Shown: piece after piece, positions 27,429 to 35,083 of the stretch
Layout: every line of letters starts with the position of its first letter
Numbering within the stretch: the first letter of the stretch is position 1
Assembly (NCBI RefSeq): GCF_030163795.1
Contig: NZ_JASJOF010000003.1
Coordinates: forward strand, 47,501 to 111,500
Reading direction: 5' to 3'
From: Roseicyclus marinus
Lineage (GTDB): Bacteria > Pseudomonadota > Alphaproteobacteria > Rhodobacterales > Rhodobacteraceae
DNA: 64,000 bases
Program-made: the position numbers and the translations under genes
Notes under the pieces: generated by a model
Told to the model about the DNA's origin: nothing
What the model saw: only the letters and a program-made list of their open reading frames with translations
The model's database searches: none

Positions 27429-28673
27429 TCAGGTCGCTCTGCGCCGCCCGTCCCCGGGCAGCGCCGTGGTCGCCAGCACCGCCATCGCGCCCAGTTTCAG
27501 GACGCAAGGCACCAGCGCGTAAAGCCATGTCAAAAGGTCCAGCGCGCCTTGCGGGCTTTGCCCGCCCGACACGAACCCGGCCGCCTCCAGCGCGGGCAAC
27601 AAAACCACCGCCGCAAAGGCGAGCGTCAGCTTGGACACGAAAGCCCAAAGCCCGAACCCCGCCGCGGCTTCCGGCGCGATCTCCTCCAGCCGCCGCGAAA
27701 ACAGCGCGGGCAACAGCGCGAAATCCGCCCCCAACGCCGCGCCCGAGGCAAGGCAGATCACCGCGAACAGGATCGTATCCCCCGGCCCCAACCCCAGAAC
27801 CAGCGAAAAGGACACAATCGCCAGCGCCATGGCCGACAGCAGCATCGCCCGCGCCCCGAACCGCGCCGCCAGCCGCGTCCAGACCGGCGCGGACCCCGCC
27901 GCCGCCAGAAAGAACAGCAGCAAGAGCGGCCCTTCCCACCCCGGCGCCTCCAGCACGCTTTCCACATAGAACAGGAACAAGGTGGACGAGACGGCGACAG
28001 GCGCCGCATTCATCAACGCCACGATCAACAAGCGCCGCGCCACCGGATCGGCCAGAACCACGCCGAAACCGCCCTCGCCCGCGACTGGCCCGGCGCCGCT
28101 CCAATCCCTGCGCATCAGCCACAGGGCCAGCGCGCAAACCCCGGCAAAGCCCAGCGCGAAATTGCCATAGGGATCGCCCGTCGCATCCAGAACCGTCGGC
28201 GCGACGGCGGCGATACACACCCCCAAAAGCGCCCCGGTCTCCCGCCACGCGGCAAGGTTCAGATAGCCCTGTTCGCCCAATCGTGGGGCCGCCGCGACGC
28301 CTTGGGCATACATGCAGATCGTCAGGAACGAAAAGCTCGAGAAAAGCCCCGTCATCATCAACGCAAACCACCAGACAGGCGCGATCGGTGGCGCGACGGC
28401 GAACAGCCCCAGCATCGATCCCGCCAGAACCGCGACACCCCCCGCCACCGCCAGCCCGCGCCGCTGCCGCAACCGCTGCGCCAACCAGCCAAGGCCCGGA
28501 TCCTGCACCACGTCGAACAGACGCAGCACGAACAACACACCCGCCAGCGCACCAAGGCTCACGCCATAGCTGTCGACATAGACCTTGGGCGCGTGAATGT
28601 AGATCGGCAGGCCAGCGGCCGCCAACATGCCCGCGAACACCGCGTAACCCGGTCGCGATGGCACGGATGCCAT
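27429..28673 (-). CDS. MFS transporter (GPH/MFS_2 type)
   Basis: A 414-residue membrane protein with about 11-12 hydrophobic helices. The V-V-Q-D-P-x-x-G segment near residue 55 is the family's conserved helix 2-3 loop (like D-x-x-x-G in sugar:cation symporters). It starts two bases after the DUF1365 stop, so the genes are tightly coupled. Homologues accompany RpoE-ChrR in relatives; the substrate is not known and a lipid or carotenoid-related compound is speculation. Confidence 0.85.
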   Translation of the reverse strand: MASVPSRPGYAVFAGMLAAAGLPIYIHAPKVYVDSYGVSLGALAGVLFVLRLFDVVQDPGLGWLAQRLRQRRGLAVAGGVAVLAGSMLGLFAVAPPIAPVWWFALMMTGLFSSFSFLTICMYAQGVAAAPRLGEQGYLNLAAWRETGALLGVCIAAVAPTVLDATGDPYGNFALGFAGVCALALWLMRRDWSGAGPVAGEGGFGVVLADPVARRLLIVALMNAAPVAVSSTLFLFYVESVLEAPGWEGPLLLLFFLAAAGSAPVWTRLAARFGARAMLLSAMALAIVSFSLVLGLGPGDTILFAVICLASGAALGADFALLPALFSRRLEEIAPEAAAGFGLWAFVSKLTLAFAAVVLLPALEAAGFVSGGQSPQGALDLLTWLYALVPCVLKLGAMAVLATTALPGDGRRRAT

Positions 28674-28675
28674 AC

Positions 28676-29437
28676 TCAGGACACTTCGCGCTCGGGCGGT
28701 TCCGGACGCACGCGATAGCGCGCCCCTTTCCACCACAGCTTCAGCGCCTGCCAATGGATCAGCGCCAGAACCCGCCGCGCCCCCAAGGGACGGCGCAGCG
28801 CGGAGCGCAGGATGCCAAGCGTGGTCAGGGCCGCGCGCCGCCCCGTCAAGGTCGCCAGAACGCCCTCGTTCCCGGTGGAATAATCGATCCAGATGCCCAC
28901 CCGGTCCGCCCGGATGTCGAACCGGAACGTGTAGCCCCCCGCGATGGGCTGAAAGGGCGAGACATGCATGATCTTCTGCGCGCTCAACACGTCCTCGCGG
29001 GTGATCGGCTCCCGATCCTCGCGCGCACACAGATAGGAATGCCTATCGCCAAAGGTATTCGTCACCTCCGCGATCACCGCCCGCATCGCCCCCGCCGCGT
29101 CATGCGCCAGCCAGAACGACACCGGGTTGAACACATGGCCCAGCATCCGCGGCTGCGCGAGCAGCATCAGCTTACCCCCCGTCACGCCCGCCAGACCATG
29201 CGCCGCCAGCACCTCCCGCGCCCAAGGCGCGCCGCGCCCCGCTTTCGGCGGCCCGCCGTGGTCGGCATCGTGCAGCGCGGTCAGCCCCGCCCGGTTGCGC
29301 CCGAACAGCCACGGCGCGCGCGGCCGCGCCTCCTCGGCATCCAGCATCACGTAGTCGATGGAATAGGTGAAAGCATTCTCCACCGCCCCACGCCGCCCGT
29401 GAAAGGTCGACCCCGCGATATGGTCGACCGCGCTCAT
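28676..29437 (-). CDS. DUF1365 family protein
   Basis: A 253-residue protein of the DUF1365 family. Characteristic segments are F-H-G-R-R near residue 14, Y-S-I-D-Y-V near 26, the GHVFNPVSFWL motif near 102, and the M-H-V-S-P-F motif near 160. It overlaps the flavin oxidoreductase stop by ATGA at 29434-29437. In Rhodobacter sphaeroides the corresponding pair (RSP1091/RSP1090) lies in the RpoE regulon and has been tied to furan fatty acid formation; a similar lipid-modifying role is inferred here. Confidence 0.88.
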   Translation of the reverse strand: MSAVDHIAGSTFHGRRGAVENAFTYSIDYVMLDAEEARPRAPWLFGRNRAGLTALHDADHGGPPKAGRGAPWAREVLAAHGLAGVTGGKLMLLAQPRMLGHVFNPVSFWLAHDAAGAMRAVIAEVTNTFGDRHSYLCAREDREPITREDVLSAQKIMHVSPFQPIAGGYTFRFDIRADRVGIWIDYSTGNEGVLATLTGRRAALTTLGILRSALRRPLGARRVLALIHWQALKLWWKGARYRVRPEPPEREVS

Positions 29438-30726
29438 GCAGCCAGCGCCGCCCGATCCCGTTCCGCCATGGCGTTCACCACGTCGATGGCGCTCGAATAT
29501 CCATCCTCGTGGAACCCGTTCTTCATCCATGCCCCGCAGAACCACGTGTTGTTCTGGCCGTTCATCGCGCGGACACTGCCCTGCGCGGCCAATGCGGCCA
29601 GATCATAGACCGGGTGACGGAATTCCGCCGTGTCATAGATCAATTTCTCGTCGATGGGCGCGCGGCTGTTCAGCGTCACGAACAACGGATCGCTTTCCGG
29701 GATCGGTTGCAGGCAGTTCATCCAATAGGTCAGATCGATGGGTCCGCCCTCGTGGCCCGCCCGCTCGGTGTAGTTCCACGACGACCACGTCACACGCCGC
29801 TGCGGCATGGCGCGCGGATCGGCATGCAGGACGGCGGTATTGGGTTGGTAGCGCACCGCCCCCAGGGCCGCGCTTTCCTGCGGGGTCGGGTCGGCCAGCA
29901 TCCGCAGGCTGTCATCGGAATGGGTGGCGAAAACCACCTCGTCGAACCCTTCCCAATCGCCACCATGCAAGATGTCCACGCCGTTCGGCCCGCGCTTGAC
30001 CGCCTCGATGGGGCTCGCCAGCCGGATATCCACGCCCTTGGCCCGCATCGCACGCTCCAGGCGGCAGACATATTCGATGGACCCGCCCCGGACGGTGTAC
30101 CACTGGTGCTGCCCGGTCGCCTGCAACAGGTGGTGGTTGCGGAAAAACCGCACCAGCGCCTGCGCCGGGAAATCCATGATCTCTTCCTTCGGCGTCGACC
30201 AGATCGCGCCGGAAATCGGCGTCAGGTAATAGTCGCGGAACCATTGGCCCATGCCCATCTGGTCCATCAACTCGCCCAGCGTGATCGTGCTGTCGGTCGC
30301 CACCGCCTCGGCCTGCGCGTTGAACCGCATCAGGTCGCGCACCATCCGCAGGAACCCCGGCCGGACAAGGTTCGATTTCTGCGCGAACAGCGCGTTCAGG
30401 CTTTTCAGCCCGTATTCGATTCGCCCACCGCCGATGGAGGCGGCGAAACTCATGTCCGACGGGGCGACCGGCACTTCCAGCTCGTGGAACAGCTTGACCA
30501 TGTGCGGATAGTTCACGTTGTTGAACACGATGAACCCGGTATCCACGGGTTGGTCTCCACGCTTGCCCGCGATGACGGTCCGCGCATGGCCGCCCAGCCG
30601 CCCCTCGGCCTCGAACAGGGTGACGGAATGGCTGTCGGCCAGATGATAGGCCGCTCCCATGCCGGAAATCCCTGCGCCGATCACGGCAATGCGTTTCGGC
30701 GCGTGGGCCGGCTGTTCGAATGGCAT
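29434..30726 (-). CDS. FAD-dependent amine-oxidase-like oxidoreductase (RpoE regulon)
   Basis: A 430-residue flavoprotein. The N-terminal dinucleotide motif is IAVIGAGISGMGAAYHL (about 13-29), followed by an acidic E-A-E-G-R-L-G-G-H-A-R-T FAD/ribose segment; a C-terminal FAD motif surrounds W-F-C-G-A-W near residue 395. It is the first gene of a four-gene group (with DUF1365, MFS and SDR) divergent from rpoE. A TGATCT-N18-TAAGCC element lies 42 bases upstream. Homologues are implicated in unsaturated/furan fatty acid modification under singlet oxygen; the reaction here is inferred. Confidence 0.88.
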   Translation of the reverse strand: MPFEQPAHAPKRIAVIGAGISGMGAAYHLADSHSVTLFEAEGRLGGHARTVIAGKRGDQPVDTGFIVFNNVNYPHMVKLFHELEVPVAPSDMSFAASIGGGRIEYGLKSLNALFAQKSNLVRPGFLRMVRDLMRFNAQAEAVATDSTITLGELMDQMGMGQWFRDYYLTPISGAIWSTPKEEIMDFPAQALVRFFRNHHLLQATGQHQWYTVRGGSIEYVCRLERAMRAKGVDIRLASPIEAVKRGPNGVDILHGGDWEGFDEVVFATHSDDSLRMLADPTPQESAALGAVRYQPNTAVLHADPRAMPQRRVTWSSWNYTERAGHEGGPIDLTYWMNCLQPIPESDPLFVTLNSRAPIDEKLIYDTAEFRHPVYDLAALAAQGSVRAMNGQNNTWFCGAWMKNGFHEDGYSSAIDVVNAMAERDRAALAA

Positions 30727-30767
30727 CTGTCGGTCGTTCCTTCGGTTGCGAATGTGGCGCTTTGTCA

Positions 30768-30797
30768 GGCTTACGAAACGCAACCCTGTACAGATCA
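30768..30797 (-). promoter_or_regulatory. RpoE-type ECF promoter for the oxidoreductase group
   Basis: On the minus strand TGATCT (30797-30792), exactly 18 bases, then TAAGCC (30773-30768). It is close to the Rhodobacter RpoE pattern TGATCC-N18-TAAGA and ends 41 bases before the ATG at 30726. Confidence 0.68.
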
Positions 30798-30810
30798 AAG
30801 AATTTATTTT

Positions 30811-30840
30811 TGATCCGGTCTAGGGCAATCGACGTAACGA
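30811..30840 (+). promoter_or_regulatory. RpoE-type ECF promoter for rpoE-chrR (autoregulation)
   Basis: TGATCC (30811-30816), exactly 18 bases, then TAACGA (30835-30840). The spacing equals that of the divergent element 13 bases away. Transcription would start near 30847, which rules out the ATG at 30845 as the sigma-factor start. Confidence 0.68.
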
Positions 30841-30913
30841 AGGTATGCTGTTGTCGAACGACCGTGCGGACCATACAGCCGAAGGCCAGACCGTCGCCCC
30901 CGCGGCGCGGGCG

Positions 30914-31495
30914 ATGGCGTTCGAGCGTGAAAGGCGGCGTGAGGCGGTGACAGCACAAGACACCATCGACGTGCAATGGGCGGACAGGATTGCCGCCATC
31001 GCACGCTCACAGGATCAGGCTGCCTTTGCCGAGGTGTTTCGTCACTTCGCACCGCGGGTAAAGGCTTTCTTGATGAAATCCGGGGCCGACGAGGCCCTGG
31101 CCGAGGAATGTATGCAGGACGTGATGGCCACGCTCTGGAACAAGGCGCATCTCTACGACCCTTCGCGGGCCGCCGTGTCGACGTGGATTTTCACCATCGC
31201 ACGCAACCGCAAGATCGACCTGTTGCGCCGCTACGCCCGCCCCGAACCCGAGGAATTGCCCTGGGGTCCGGAAGAATCACCCGACCAGGCCGATATCCTC
31301 GCCCTGCAACAAGAGACGACCAAGCTGGCGGATGCGATCCGCACGCTTCCCGAAAAACAGCGGCAATTGATCGAAAGGGCGTATTTCGGCGACCTCACCC
31401 ACAGTGAAATCGCGGCAGAAACCGGATTGCCCCTTGGCACGATCAAGTCCCGCATTAGGTTGGCGCTGGAAAGGTTGCGCCACGCAATGACCTGA
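30914..31495 (+). CDS. rpoE: ECF sigma factor of the RpoE/ChrR (ECF11) type
   Basis: A 193-residue ECF sigma factor. Region 2 (about 35-105) includes F-R-H-F-A-P-R-V-K-A-F and the D-V-M-A-T-L-W-N-K segment; region 4 (about 130-185) has L-P-E-K-Q-R-Q-L-I-E and the helix-turn-helix ETGLPLGTIKSRI. It should direct the response to singlet oxygen or organic peroxide, held inactive by the adjacent ChrR. The first in-frame ATG (30845) lies at the predicted transcript start, so 30914 is used; a GTG at 30947 (182 residues) is equally possible because neither has a good ribosome site. Confidence 0.85.
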   Translation: MAFERERRREAVTAQDTIDVQWADRIAAIARSQDQAAFAEVFRHFAPRVKAFLMKSGADEALAEECMQDVMATLWNKAHLYDPSRAAVSTWIFTIARNRKIDLLRRYARPEPEELPWGPEESPDQADILALQQETTKLADAIRTLPEKQRQLIERAYFGDLTHSEIAAETGLPLGTIKSRIRLALERLRHAMT

Positions 31496-31507
31496 GAAAG
31501 GCGACGA

Positions 31508-32149
31508 ATGCAGACCATTCGCCACAATATTCCCGATAACCTGCTGATGAGCTACGCCGCCGGCGTGCTGCCGCAGGCGTTCGATCTCGTGGTTGCGACC
31601 CACGTTTCCCTCAGCGACGACGCCCGCGCGCGTCTTGCCGGGTTCGAGGCGGTCGGCGGCGCGATGCTCGACGACATGGACGAGGCGCCCATCGCGTCCG
31701 ACAGTCTGGAACAGACCATGGCCCGGATCGCCGGCATGAAGCCGACGCGCCGCACCCCGCCCGCACAGGGCATCTTCCCCGAACCGCTCCGCCGCATGGT
31801 CGGCGGGGACGCCGATGCCGTGAAATGGCGCAGCATCGGCCTCGGCGCGCGGCAATCCGTGATCTATTCCGATGGCGATGCGACGGCCCGCCTGATCTGC
31901 ATTCCCGCCGGTCAGGCCATGCCGCAGCACTCCCACCGGGGTCTCGAGATGACTTTGGTTCTTCAGGGCGCCTTCCGCGACGACGATGGCGTCTATGCCC
32001 GCGGCGATATCGAGGTGGCCGACCAAGAGGTCGATCATACCCCCGTCGCCGAACCGGGCGAGGATTGCATCTGCCTCATCGCGACCGATGGGCGGCTCAA
32101 GTTCAACGGCCTCCTGCCCCGGATCGCGCAGCCCTTCCTCGGCATCTGA
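31508..32149 (+). CDS. chrR: ChrR-family anti-sigma factor lacking the N-terminal zinc cysteines
   Basis: A 213-residue protein 12 bases after rpoE. The N-terminal anti-sigma domain (1-80) reads RHNIPDNLLMSYAAG and then A-T-H-V-S-L-S-D-D-A: the H-x3-C-x2-C zinc motif of ChrR is H32-x3-S36-x2-A39, so both cysteines are absent, and the first histidine ligand may be N7. The C-terminal cupin domain (about 105-195) keeps all four metal ligands at H141, H143, E147 and H177. It should still bind RpoE, but zinc-dependent inhibition must work differently or not at all. Confidence 0.87.
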   Translation: MQTIRHNIPDNLLMSYAAGVLPQAFDLVVATHVSLSDDARARLAGFEAVGGAMLDDMDEAPIASDSLEQTMARIAGMKPTRRTPPAQGIFPEPLRRMVGGDADAVKWRSIGLGARQSVIYSDGDATARLICIPAGQAMPQHSHRGLEMTLVLQGAFRDDDGVYARGDIEVADQEVDHTPVAEPGEDCICLIATDGRLKFNGLLPRIAQPFLGI

Positions 32150-32216
32150 TCCGGTCCGCCCCGAAACTCCCGAACGCCGCGCCCTCACCAGCGCGGCGTT
32201 TCGCGTTTTCGCCCCC

Positions 32217-32236
32217 AACGTTGCAATTGCAACGTT
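32217..32236. promoter_or_regulatory. Perfect palindromic operator before hmgA
   Basis: The sequence AACGTTGCAA/TTGCAACGTT is a perfect 20-bp palindrome, 37 bases before the hmgA start. Its size and place suggest a dimeric repressor or activator site controlling tyrosine/homogentisate catabolism; the regulator gene is not in the window. Confidence 0.6.
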
Positions 32237-32273
32237 CCTGTGCCATGTCCCTCCCAGATGACGGAGGCTCGAC

Positions 32274-33683
32274 ATGACCGACCAAAGCACCCCCCGCCCG
32301 ATGGTGCAGGCCCAAGGGCCAACCGGCCCGCATCAGGGCTACATGCCCGGCTTCGGCAATGATTTCGAGACCGAGGCGCTGACCGGTGCCCTGCCGCAGG
32401 GCATGAACAGCCCCCAGAAATGCGCCTATGGCCTTTACGGCGAACAGCTGTCGGGCACCGCCTTCACCGCCACGCGGCCCGAACGCACATGGTGCTACCG
32501 CATCCGGCCTTCGGTGAAGCACTCGCGCCGCTACGAAAAGATCGCGCTGCCCTACTGGAAAACCGCGCCCCACATCGACCCCGATGTGATCAGCCTCGGC
32601 CAATACCGCTGGGATGCTGTTCCCCATTCCTCCGACGCTCTGACCTGGCTTACCGGCATGCGCACCATGACCACGGCGGGCGACGTGAACACTCAGGTGG
32701 GCATGGCCTCCCACATCTATCTCGTCACCGCCTCCATGGTGGACGATTACTTCTATTCCGCCGACAGTGAATTGCTCGTCGTCCCCCAACAGGGCCGCCT
32801 GCGCTTCCTGACCGAACTGGGCGTGATCGACCTCGCCCCGCAAGAAATCGCCATCCTCCCCCGTGGCCTCGTCTACCGCGTCGAACTCATCGACGGCCCC
32901 GCCCGCGGCTTCGTCTGCGAGAATTACGGCCAGAAATTCGAGCTTCCGGGCCGTGGCCCCATCGGCGCGAATTGCATGGCCAATCCCCGCGATTTCAAAA
33001 CCCCCGTCGCCGCCTTCGAGGACCGCGAGGTTCCCTCCACCCTCACCGTCAAATGGTGCGGACAATTCCACCGGACCGAAATCGCCCAATCCCCGCTCGA
33101 CGTGGTGGCGTGGCACGGCAATTACGCGCCCTGCAAATACGACCTGACCACCTATTGCCCGGTCGGCGCGATCCTCTTCGACCATCCCGATCCGTCGATC
33201 TTCACCGTGCTGACCGCCCCTTCGGGCCAGCCGGGCACGGCCAATATCGATTTTGTCCTGTTCCGCGAACGCTGGCTCGTGGCCGAAAACACCTTCCGCC
33301 CGCCGTGGTACCACAAGAACGTCATGTCCGAGCTTATGGGCAACATCTACGGCCAGTATGACGCCAAACCGAAGGGCTTCGTCCCGGGCGGGCTGTCGCT
33401 TCACAACATGATGCTGCCCCACGGCCCCGACCGCGACGCCTTCGAGAAAGCCACCAATGCCGAGCTGAAACCCCACAAGCTCGAAAACACCATGTCCTTC
33501 ATGTTCGAAACCCGCTTTCCCCAGCACCTGACCGCCTTCGCCGCGCACGAGGCCCCGCTTCAGGACGATTACATCGACTGCTGGACCTCGCTCGAAAAGA
33601 AATTCGACGGATCACTGCGCCCCAGCGGGGGCGACGGCACGCTGCGCCCCGACGGCGGCGACGGAACGCCGGAAAAGGGATGA
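32274..33683 (+). CDS. hmgA: Homogentisate 1,2-dioxygenase
   Basis: A 469-residue iron enzyme that opens the aromatic ring of homogentisate to maleylacetoacetate in tyrosine/phenylalanine breakdown. The metal ligands are visible: His and Glu in [12 protein letters not shown] (about 346 and 352) and His in [12 protein letters not shown] (about 377). The N-terminal [11 protein letters not shown] motif is typical. The C terminus carries an extra tail made of a nine-residue tandem repeat (L-R-P-x-G-G-D-G-T), longer than usual. It overlaps the next small gene by ATGA. No maleylacetoacetate isomerase or fumarylacetoacetase lies nearby. Confidence 0.96.
   Translation: MTDQSTPRPMVQAQGPTGPHQGYMPGFGNDFETEALTGALPQGMNSPQKCAYGLYGEQLSGTAFTATRPERTWCYRIRPSVKHSRRYEKIALPYWKTAPHIDPDVISLGQYRWDAVPHSSDALTWLTGMRTMTTAGDVNTQVGMASHIYLVTASMVDDYFYSADSELLVVPQQGRLRFLTELGVIDLAPQEIAILPRGLVYRVELIDGPARGFVCENYGQKFELPGRGPIGANCMANPRDFKTPVAAFEDREVPSTLTVKWCGQFHRTEIAQSPLDVVAWHGNYAPCKYDLTTYCPVGAILFDHPDPSIFTVLTAPSGQPGTANIDFVLFRERWLVAENTFRPPWYHKNVMSELMGNIYGQYDAKPKGFVPGGLSLHNMMLPHGPDRDAFEKATNAELKPHKLENTMSFMFETRFPQHLTAFAAHEAPLQDDYIDCWTSLEKKFDGSLRPSGGDGTLRPDGGDGTPEKG
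33615..33668 (+). repeat. 27-bp tandem duplication at the hmgA 3' end
   Basis: Two adjacent 27-base units (33615-33641 and 33642-33668), differing at a few positions, encode the repeated L-R-P-x-G-G-D-G-T tail of HmgA. Confidence 0.7.
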
Positions 33684-33883
33684 GCAAATTCGGCCCCACA
33701 CGCGGCGAGGTGAAACTCCGCCTCGCCATCAGCCTTGCCGGTCTTGCGCTCCTGATCGGGGCCTATGCCTTCAACGGGATCGGCGGCATCGCGTCGCTGG
33801 AAATCGCGATCATCGGGACTGCCTTCTTCGGCGGCTCCGCGCTATGGTGCATCCTCAGGTTGCGTCGAAAGGACGATTCATGA
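33680..33883 (+). CDS. Small two-helix membrane protein
   Basis: A 67-residue protein with two hydrophobic helices (about 13-31 and 38-58) and a basic C-terminal end (R-L-R-R-K). It overlaps hmgA by ATGA and the following gene by ATGA, so it lies in the same translational unit. I do not recognise a family. Position in the hmgA operon is the only clue. Confidence 0.62.
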   Translation: MSKFGPTRGEVKLRLAISLAGLALLIGAYAFNGIGGIASLEIAIIGTAFFGGSALWCILRLRRKDDS

Positions 33884-34155
33884 GCACCGGACAGATCATC
33901 CAGCTTGTCCTTCAGGGCCTCGTCTTCATCGCATGGGCGGGGCTGATGTTCCGTACCCTGTTCCTCTTGCGCGCCCGCGCGGCGGATCAGACCGGCACAA
34001 CCTTTCCGGGTCCCGGTCAATTCATCGCCCAAGCCGGCCATTGGCTCCGCTCGGACGAAGATCGCGCCGAACGCAAGACGTTGGGCTTCATGACCTTCGT
34101 CCTGCTCGCCATGTCGCTGTCGACGGCCTTTCTCGGGTCGCCCGCCGCGGGCTAG
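33880..34155 (+). CDS. Small membrane protein, stop codon supplied by a repeat
   Basis: A 91-residue protein with a hydrophobic N-terminal helix (about 5-29), a hydrophilic middle (R-S-D-E-D-R-A-E-R) and a second helix (about 68-85). It is coupled to the preceding gene by ATGA, with AAAGGA seven to eight bases before the start. The stop TAG (34153-34155) is the first three bases of a 106-bp repeat, so the original C terminus may have been longer. Family not recognised. Confidence 0.6.
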   Translation: MSTGQIIQLVLQGLVFIAWAGLMFRTLFLLRARAADQTGTTFPGPGQFIAQAGHWLRSDEDRAERKTLGFMTFVLLAMSLSTAFLGSPAAG

Positions 34156-34258
34156 ATCATGTCGCGCAAAAATGGGAATTGGTTTTGCGCTCCCCGGACA
34201 TGCGACATCAGAAGGTTAGAGAGCGGCGCGTGAATGCGCATGAACGCGACGCGCTCTA
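34153..34258 (+). repeat. 106-bp intergenic repeat, copy 1
   Basis: It matches 36305-36410 at about 95 of 106 positions with no gaps, in the same orientation. It begins TAGATC and ends GCGCTCTA, near-inverted ends (TAG...CTA), and contains an 8-bp stem GCGCAAAA/TTTTGCGC. Its first three bases are the stop of the upstream gene, and its last three, read on the other strand, are the stop of yaaA. It resembles small non-autonomous (MITE-like) elements common in Rhodobacteraceae. Confidence 0.82.
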
Positions 34259-35035
34259 GGCGGCGTTCTGCGCCGCCGCCTCGCTCCGCAGGAATGCGGG
34301 CTTGCCCGGTTCGCTCAATTCGGGCGCATGGGCATAGCCGCCCAGATCGAACTCCAGAATGCTTTCAGGGTCGGTCAGCCGCCGCTCGATGATGAACCGC
34401 GCCATCGCGCCCCGCGCCTTCTTGGCGTAGAAACTGACGATCTTGGGACCCGTCGGCTTGTCCTCCAGAAATTGCGGCGTGATCACCCGCAGGCCCAGCG
34501 CCGCGCGGTCGGCCGCCGTGAAATACTCGACCGAGGCGCAATTGATAAGCACATCGGTGCCAAGGCTGCGGGCATCCTCGGCCAGCGCCTCCGCGATCCT
34601 GTCACCCCAATAGGCATGGAGATTCGGCCCCATGTCGTTTTGCAACCGGCTCCCCATCTCCAGCCGGTATTGCCGGATCGCATCCAGCGGGCGCAAAACC
34701 CCGTAAAGCCCCGACAAGATCCGCAACCGCTCCTGCGCGAACCGCAGATCCTCGGCGTCAAGGCTCGCCGCCTCCAACCCCTGGTAGGTGTCACCGGCAA
34801 AGGCAAGCGCCGCAGGCCGCACATCCGCCTCCGCCGCGTCGAAATCGCGAAACCGTTCGGCGTTCAGCTTGGCAAGGCTGGGCGAGATATCCATCAACTT
34901 GCCCAGCTCCGCCTCGCTCAACCCCCGCGCCACACCCGCCAGATGCACTGCATCGCCTGCGAAACGCGGTTCGGTCATGGCGATGTCCCGCTCGGCCCAG
35001 TCCAGACGCTTGGCAGGCGAAATCACGGTCAGCAT
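34256..35035 (-). CDS. yaaA: Peroxide stress protein YaaA
   Basis: A 259-residue YaaA/DUF328 protein, which lowers free iron during peroxide stress and has a DNA-binding fold. Family motifs are VISPAKRLDW at the N terminus, an L-S-G-L-Y-G-V-L-R-P-L-D segment near residue 108, the Y-R-L-E-M-G-S-R-L motif near 120, and K-I-V-S-F-Y-A-K-K-A-R-G near 210. The start at 35035 has GAGAGGA eight bases upstream. Its stop codon lies in the end of the 106-bp repeat, so the last residues may have been altered by the insertion. Confidence 0.93.
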   Translation of the reverse strand: MLTVISPAKRLDWAERDIAMTEPRFAGDAVHLAGVARGLSEAELGKLMDISPSLAKLNAERFRDFDAAEADVRPAALAFAGDTYQGLEAASLDAEDLRFAQERLRILSGLYGVLRPLDAIRQYRLEMGSRLQNDMGPNLHAYWGDRIAEALAEDARSLGTDVLINCASVEYFTAADRAALGLRVITPQFLEDKPTGPKIVSFYAKKARGAMARFIIERRLTDPESILEFDLGGYAHAPELSEPGKPAFLRSEAAAQNAA

Positions 35036-35083
35036 GGGGCAAATCCTCTCGCGGCTTGTGTCCCGTCCTGACCTAGCGCCCCG

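Noticed and set aside
30845..30913. First ATG of the sigma factor frame as the rpoE start
   Set aside because: It lies at or before the predicted transcription start of the RpoE-type promoter and has no ribosome site.
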